Assembly: GCA_049314715.1 (NCBI GenBank)
Contig: JBMOEL010000023.1
Span: 1-18,076 of the forward strand
Origin: JAFLDD01 sp049314715
Lineage (GTDB): Bacteria > Pseudomonadota > Alphaproteobacteria > Rickettsiales > UBA3002
Reading direction: 5' to 3'
Length of the DNA: 18,076 nt
The notes beneath the pieces are model-generated. The model was given only the letters and a program-made list of their open reading frames with translations, did not search any database and was not told the DNA's origin. This document shows positions 15,163-18,076 of this stretch, piece by piece (positions within the stretch are counted from its first letter, which is position 1; each line of letters opens with the position of its first letter). Both the position numbers and the translations under genes were made by a program.

Positions 15163-15996
15163 TCAGGCCTCTTGATTTTTGAGGTGCATCTGATAGCGCG
15201 GTTCAAGCCACTTCGGCAGACTAAGCGTCACCGCGAGATTGCCAATAAATGCTTCGCCGCCTTCCCCCACCACGTCGAAGCGTGCGAACATCAGCCCTTG
15301 GTTGAGGTGGCGACTTCTAAGCTCACCAATGACCTTTCCATCACGCGTGATACTGTGTGTATCGGCGGATAAAGTATCTGCGGCTTGTACGTGGTAAAAG
15401 CCTTTGCGGGCGATGGATTTATAGTGCATCCGCGCCGTGACTTCTTGGCCAATGTAACAGCCCTTCGTAAAACTTACGGCGTTTAATAAGTCATACCCAA
15501 CATCGAGCAGTGTCTCATTCTCGGTGACATCCGTTCCACCTTCGGGAAGCCCGTGATTCAGGCGCTCAATGAGAACATGGTCAAGACTGAGTGCGTCTGG
15601 TGCGGCTTTGTCGACCTCGCTCCAGTGACGGCTAGGGAAGGAAGAATGGCGTGGGTCAGCGAAAGCCAGTGGTTCGTGAGTCGTGAGTCGTGAGTCGATA
15701 TACGAGAGATTCCAGCCTTCGATTTTTGCAATACTCACCTTCGCACGGAGTTTATAGAGTGAGAGTTTTTTGATGAGTGCATCGGCTGTGTTGGCGCGAA
15801 CATCCAGCCAGTAGCCGCCCTCGCGTTTGATGATAAAAAAATCATAGTTCCATTTGCCCTGCGGCGAGAGCATGGCGCTGAAAATGGGCGCAGTATCAGC
15901 GGCGGCAATATCCTGCGTAATAATGCCTTGCAGAAAGTTTGCGGCATCTTCGCCCGTAATGGCAATGAGCGCGCGGGAAGGATCGATCAGATTCAT
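15163..15996 (-). CDS. ygfZ: YgfZ/GcvT-like folate-binding protein
   Basis: YgfZ-type proteins use folate to support the maturation or repair of some iron-sulfur enzymes. The 277-residue protein starts with LIAITGEDAANFLQGIITQDI, a standard family opening, and contains the diagnostic KGCYIGQE (178-185, with Cys180) followed by VTARMHYKSIARKGF. The aminomethyltransferase-like fold ends in a shorter C-terminal beta domain. The length fits the family. Residues about 100-108 are encoded by a heptanucleotide repeated three times. The ribosome site is weak. It is transcribed in the same direction as yqgE but 124 nt separate the two, so cotranscription is uncertain. Confidence 0.93.
   Translation of the reverse strand: MNLIDPSRALIAITGEDAANFLQGIITQDIAAADTAPIFSAMLSPQGKWNYDFFIIKREGGYWLDVRANTADALIKKLSLYKLRAKVSIAKIEGWNLSYIDSRLTTHEPLAFADPRHSSFPSRHWSEVDKAAPDALSLDHVLIERLNHGLPEGGTDVTENETLLDVGYDLLNAVSFTKGCYIGQEVTARMHYKSIARKGFYHVQAADTLSADTHSITRDGKVIGELRSRHLNQGLMFARFDVVGEGGEAFIGNLAVTLSLPKWLEPRYQMHLKNQEA
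15675..15697. repeat. Heptanucleotide tandem repeat inside ygfZ
   Basis: CGTGAGT is repeated three times in perfect tandem (15675-15681, 15682-15688, 15689-15695) plus two further bases. It lies within ygfZ codons 100-108, in a segment (DSRLTTHE) that does not look part of the conserved core. Because the unit is 7 bases, loss or gain of one copy would shift the frame. Confidence 0.93.
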
Positions 15997-16029
15997 AGAT
16001 ACCGAATATAGGGCAGATTCGCGGGTTGT

Positions 16030-16308
16030 CTAATGAATCGTCGAGAGGCCGCGAATGAATTGGAATTGGCTGGGCTTAATCAGCTCTGCATGTGCCACGG
16101 TGACGGAGTGGATTTTGCCATCAAGCTCGCGGTTCCAGAAGTCGATGAATTTATTCAGTACCGGAAATTTTGGCGCAATGTCCAACTCCTGCCAGACGAA
16201 GCTTTGCAGCAATTTCGGGTGGTCGGGCATGTGATAGAGGATTTCCGCCGTGGTGAGACGGTAGTCTCGCAGTTGTTTTTCAAAGTCTTCGCGCTCGGAA
16301 TTCGCCAT
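16030..16308 (-). CDS. usg: Usg family protein
   Basis: A 92-residue small cytosolic protein of the Usg family (COG5425), known almost only from alphaproteobacteria and named for a gene upstream of trp genes in Caulobacter. The whole length matches: DFEKQLRDYRLTTAEILYHMPDHPKLLQSFVWQ, then PKFPVLNKFIDFWNRELDG and HSVTVAHAELIKPSQFQF. Its biochemical function is unknown. The purine-rich AGAGG sits just ahead of the ATG. Here it is not next to trp genes but upstream of ygfZ (33-nt gap), with which it may be cotranscribed. Confidence 0.93.
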   Translation of the reverse strand: MANSEREDFEKQLRDYRLTTAEILYHMPDHPKLLQSFVWQELDIAPKFPVLNKFIDFWNRELDGKIHSVTVAHAELIKPSQFQFIRGLSTIH

Positions 16309-16340
16309 ACGCCTCTATTATATAGCAGAAATTTGCGTTC

Positions 16341-16359
16341 GTGAAAACGCTGTTTTCAC
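16341..16359. repeat. Perfect 8-bp inverted repeat upstream of usg
   Basis: GTGAAAAC (16341-16348) and GTTTTCAC (16352-16359) are perfect complements around a 3-nt centre. It lies 32 nt upstream of the usg start codon. A dimeric repressor operator and a simple hairpin are both possible. Confidence 0.7.
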
Positions 16360-16376
16360 TAGAAGAGGGCACTTCG

Positions 16377-16494
16377 CCCCCTTGACCCCCGCCGCTGGCG
16401 CGGGTTGGCGCGCAGCTATGCTAGCTGCTTGCCTCTTTCCGCTTCGCTTCGAGTGGCCCTCGGCCTACGCGGCGTAACCATTCGCTGTCAGGGG
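16377..16494. repeat. GC-rich structured intergenic element
   Basis: About 118 bases flanked by imperfect inverted ends, CCCCCTTGAC at 16377-16386 and GTCAGGGG at 16487-16494 (complementary apart from one unpaired base). Inside are CGCC-GCT-GGCG at about 16390-16400 and a 17-base palindrome GCAGCTA-TGC-TAGCTGC at 16412-16428, with further GC-rich stems. It has no open reading frame of its own that looks real. It resembles a small non-autonomous palindromic repeat; only one copy is in the window. Confidence 0.55.
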
Positions 16495-16555
16495 TGCAAA
16501 AAGGTCACGCCAGATTGTGAACATTTTAGATAAGTGCTTGTAAAATGATTTTATT

Positions 16556-16583
16556 TTGCGATTGGCGCGCGATTTGCTAATTT
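16556..16583 (+). promoter_or_regulatory. Possible promoter of the transglycosylase gene
   Basis: TTGCGA (16556-16561) and TAATTT (16578-16583) are separated by 16 nt, a plausible sigma-70-type -35/-10 pair. Transcription would start about 7 nt after the -10 box, at the A of the ATG (16590), which would make a leaderless mRNA. The absence of any Shine-Dalgarno motif fits this. Confidence 0.4.
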
Positions 16584-16589
16584 GCATTC

Positions 16590-17471
16590 ATGCGCCGTAT
16601 TCTCCTTTTCACTGCGATAGCTTTTGTCTCGTCCGCTTCTTTGGCGGCGACAGATACGCTCATTGAGGGTGCGAAGCAATGCACCCAGTATTTCCCTACC
16701 GAAGAGCAGAACCGCGCCATTCCCGTGCATTTGCTGGCGGCGATTTCAACCACGGAAACAGGGCGCTATCATGAAGGTCTGGGCATGGCGATTCCATGGC
16801 CTTGGACTATTAATGTTGAGGGTAAGGGCTATTATTACGGCTCGAAAGCCGAGGCGATTTCAGCGACACAAAAATTCCTCTCACAAGGCAAGCGCTCGAT
16901 TGATGTGGGCTGTATGCAGGTGAATCTTAAGCACCACCCTAAAGCCTTTCGTAATTTGAATGAGGCGTTTGACCCTGCGACCAATGTTGGCTATGCGGCG
17001 CGCTTTCTGAGTGAGAATTTTGCTGAAATGGGCAATTGGATTAAGGCGGCGGCTGCCTATCATTCGCGCACGACGTCGCGTGGCAACGCCTATCTTGGCC
17101 GTGTCGAAAAGAATTGGACACGTATTGTTAATAAAGTGCGCGCGGCGCGCGGTGAACAACAAGTGGCATCTGCCGCACCGGCGATGAAAGTGCAAGCCTC
17201 CATGCCAACCGTTATGACGCGTCGCGCGGCCAATAACATTACTAGTACACATGGCGTGCGGCTGATTGAAGTGAACCATCAGCAGCCTGAGGTTGCGCAG
17301 GCGCAGCGCAGTGATGTGTTGGTGATTCGTACCGCGCAGGCCGAGCAACCACGTTACCAAGCACCGGCGCAAGCAACCATTTCACGGACTGTTTCCCAAA
17401 GCAGTATTGACACAGGTGCAGCGCAGAGTAATCTAGCTGCACGTCAACCTAATTTTGTGTTTGCAAACTAA
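16590..17471 (+). CDS. Secreted lytic transglycosylase (SLT domain)
   Basis: An exported muramidase-type enzyme that would cleave the glycan strands of peptidoglycan. It has 293 residues: a signal peptide (about 1-20, ending SLAA), then an SLT domain at about 40-190. The proposed catalytic Glu56 is in AAISTTETGRY, followed by the family motif DVGCMQVNLKHHPKAF (105-120), DPATNVGYAARFL and AAAAYHSRT. The C-terminal 100 residues are Gln/Ala-rich, low in complexity and probably disordered. There is no ribosome site; a promoter placed to give a leaderless transcript is described separately. The TAA stop overlaps the next ATG by one base (TAATG), so it is the first gene of the unit that leads to the CHCC and HIG1 genes. 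Confidence 0.92.
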   Translation: MRRILLFTAIAFVSSASLAATDTLIEGAKQCTQYFPTEEQNRAIPVHLLAAISTTETGRYHEGLGMAIPWPWTINVEGKGYYYGSKAEAISATQKFLSQGKRSIDVGCMQVNLKHHPKAFRNLNEAFDPATNVGYAARFLSENFAEMGNWIKAAAAYHSRTTSRGNAYLGRVEKNWTRIVNKVRAARGEQQVASAAPAMKVQASMPTVMTRRAANNITSTHGVRLIEVNHQQPEVAQAQRSDVLVIRTAQAEQPRYQAPAQATISRTVSQSSIDTGAAQSNLAARQPNFVFAN

Positions 17472-17647
17472 TGACTCAGACCTTTGAAACGATTCAAGCC
17501 ATCAGCCGTGAAGTTGCGTGCGATGGCGGCGGTGGGCCGCTTGGCCACCCGAAAGTCTATTTGCATATAGACCATGATAAGGGTGACAAGGTCGTGTGCC
17601 CTTATTGCAGCCGCACGTTTATCTATCGTGAAGGAAAAGTCGCATGA
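17471..17647 (+). CDS. CHCC zinc-finger protein (NDUFS6-like)
   Basis: A 58-residue gene that is easily missed by length cut-offs. It encodes a zinc-finger CHCC domain (PF10276), related to the mitochondrial complex I subunit NDUFS6. Metal ligands are visible as Cys17 (EVACDGG), His26 (PLGHPKVYLHI), Cys43 and Cys46 (VVCPYCSRTFIY). The DHDKGDKVVCPYC segment is typical. It starts inside the TAA of the transglycosylase gene (TAATG) and its TGA overlaps the next ATG (ATGA). Bacterial members are thought to assist complex I, as in other alphaproteobacteria; that role here is inferred from family. Confidence 0.92.
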   Translation: MTQTFETIQAISREVACDGGGGPLGHPKVYLHIDHDKGDKVVCPYCSRTFIYREGKVA

Positions 17648-17838
17648 GCGGTGTATTGCCCATTATCCTTATCGGCTTCATGATTGCTACGGCGATTGTC
17701 CTCGTGGTTGGTATTTTTCTGATGGCGCAGGGCGGTGAAGCAAACCGTAAATACGGCAATAAGATGATGGTGATGCGCGTTGTACTTCAGGCCTGCGCAT
17801 TGGCAACATTCGCAGCGCTGCTTGTCACCAAGGCATGA
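17644..17838 (+). CDS. HIG1-domain twin-transmembrane protein
   Basis: A 64-residue inner-membrane protein with two hydrophobic helices (about 5-27 and 45-62) joined by a short basic loop. GGEANRKYGNKMMVMRVVLQ is the typical HIG1 (PF04588) connecting segment. Mitochondrial relatives act on cytochrome c oxidase and respiratory supercomplexes; bacterial ones are poorly characterised but likely respiratory. It overlaps the CHCC gene by 4 nt and precedes etfB by 71 nt. In many alphaproteobacteria a HIG1-type gene lies just before etfBA, which agrees with this layout. Confidence 0.93.
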   Translation: MSGVLPIILIGFMIATAIVLVVGIFLMAQGGEANRKYGNKMMVMRVVLQACALATFAALLVTKA

Positions 17839-17851
17839 TGGTGCGCTGCAC

Positions 17852-17865
17852 TGCAAGCGCTTGCA
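17852..17865. promoter_or_regulatory. 14-bp perfect palindrome before etfB
   Basis: TGCAAGCGCTTGCA is fully self-complementary and lies 44 nt upstream of the etfB start codon, between the HIG1 gene and etfB. It could be an operator for a dimeric regulator; no such regulator is identified here. Confidence 0.5.
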
Positions 17866-17909
17866 TTTCAAACTAAAAACCCGCACAGTATTACAAAGGA
17901 GTTTTCCGC

Positions 17910-18076
17910 ATGCGTATTCTTGTGCCTGTTAAAAGAGTCGTCGATTATAATGTCAAAATTCGTGTGAAGGCCGACCAGACTGGCGTTGAACTCGCCAATG
18001 TCAAAATGTCGATGAATCCCTTTGATGAAATCGCCATGGAAGAGGCGATTCGCTTGAAAGAAAAAGGCACCGCCAC
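17910..18076 (+). CDS. etfB: Electron transfer flavoprotein beta subunit (partial)
   Basis: The first 55 codons of EtfB, cut by the window end. It begins MRILVPVKRVVDYNVKIRVK and continues LANVKMSMNPFDEIAMEEAI, the standard N-terminal segment of EtfB that forms the AMP-binding side of the ETF heterodimer. ETF passes electrons from acyl-CoA and other dehydrogenases to ETF-quinone oxidoreductase. AAAGGAG about 9 nt before the ATG gives a strong start. etfA is expected to follow beyond the window. Confidence 0.96.
   Translation, partial: MRILVPVKRVVDYNVKIRVKADQTGVELANVKMSMNPFDEIAMEEAIRLKEKGTA

Overview
The window reads as an ordinary, gene-dense chromosomal segment of an alphaproteobacterium of moderate GC content. 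Several genes point there: the Usg-family protein, a homoserine kinase of the APH-fold type overlapping rnhA, a stand-alone HIG1-domain protein and a CHCC zinc-finger protein just ahead of an etfB whose N-terminus looks typically alphaproteobacterial, and a glyQ/glyS pair linked to ppdK. Genus cannot be fixed from the sequence alone. I see no CRISPR array, tRNA, rRNA, prophage, insertion sequence or recognisable defence system.

Layout. 1-3613: five poorly characterised genes: an AT-leaning orphan on the minus strand, an Ala/Pro-rich secreted protein, a multi-pass membrane protein, a secreted peptidoglycan-binding-domain protein and a two-helix membrane protein, with a palindromic repeat at about 2983-3082. 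3682-4974: endonuclease III (nth), split by a frameshift, convergent with a bactofilin whose terminator hairpin overlaps the nth 3' end. 5225-7010: plus-strand operon thrB-rnhA-small secreted protein, preceded by a long hairpin touching the thrB start codon. 7007-13465: minus-strand operon glyQ - DUF2059 protein - panD - glyS - ppdK, all joined by 4-nt to 1-nt overlaps or gaps of 2-3 nt. 13551-14126: a single-domain asparaginase. 14089-16308: minus-strand genes for a small membrane protein, YqgE/AlgH, YgfZ and Usg. 16590-18076: plus-strand lytic transglycosylase - CHCC zinc finger - HIG1 protein - etfB (cut by the window end).

How the genes relate: the central operon couples glycine charging of tRNA (GlyQ/GlyS) with pyruvate/PEP metabolism (PpdK) and beta-alanine supply for CoA (PanD). 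The right end holds respiratory accessory genes (CHCC and HIG1, whose relatives in mitochondria act with complexes I and IV) and the electron transfer flavoprotein. Cell-envelope functions (peptidoglycan-binding protein, bactofilin, lytic transglycosylase) are scattered.

The most interesting points are the split nth, the hairpin that can pair with the thrB start codon, two structured intergenic elements, a heptanucleotide tandem repeat inside ygfZ, two convergent pairs that share one palindromic stop tetranucleotide, and the left-edge orphan whose neighbours lie outside the window. No complete new system could be supported from this window.
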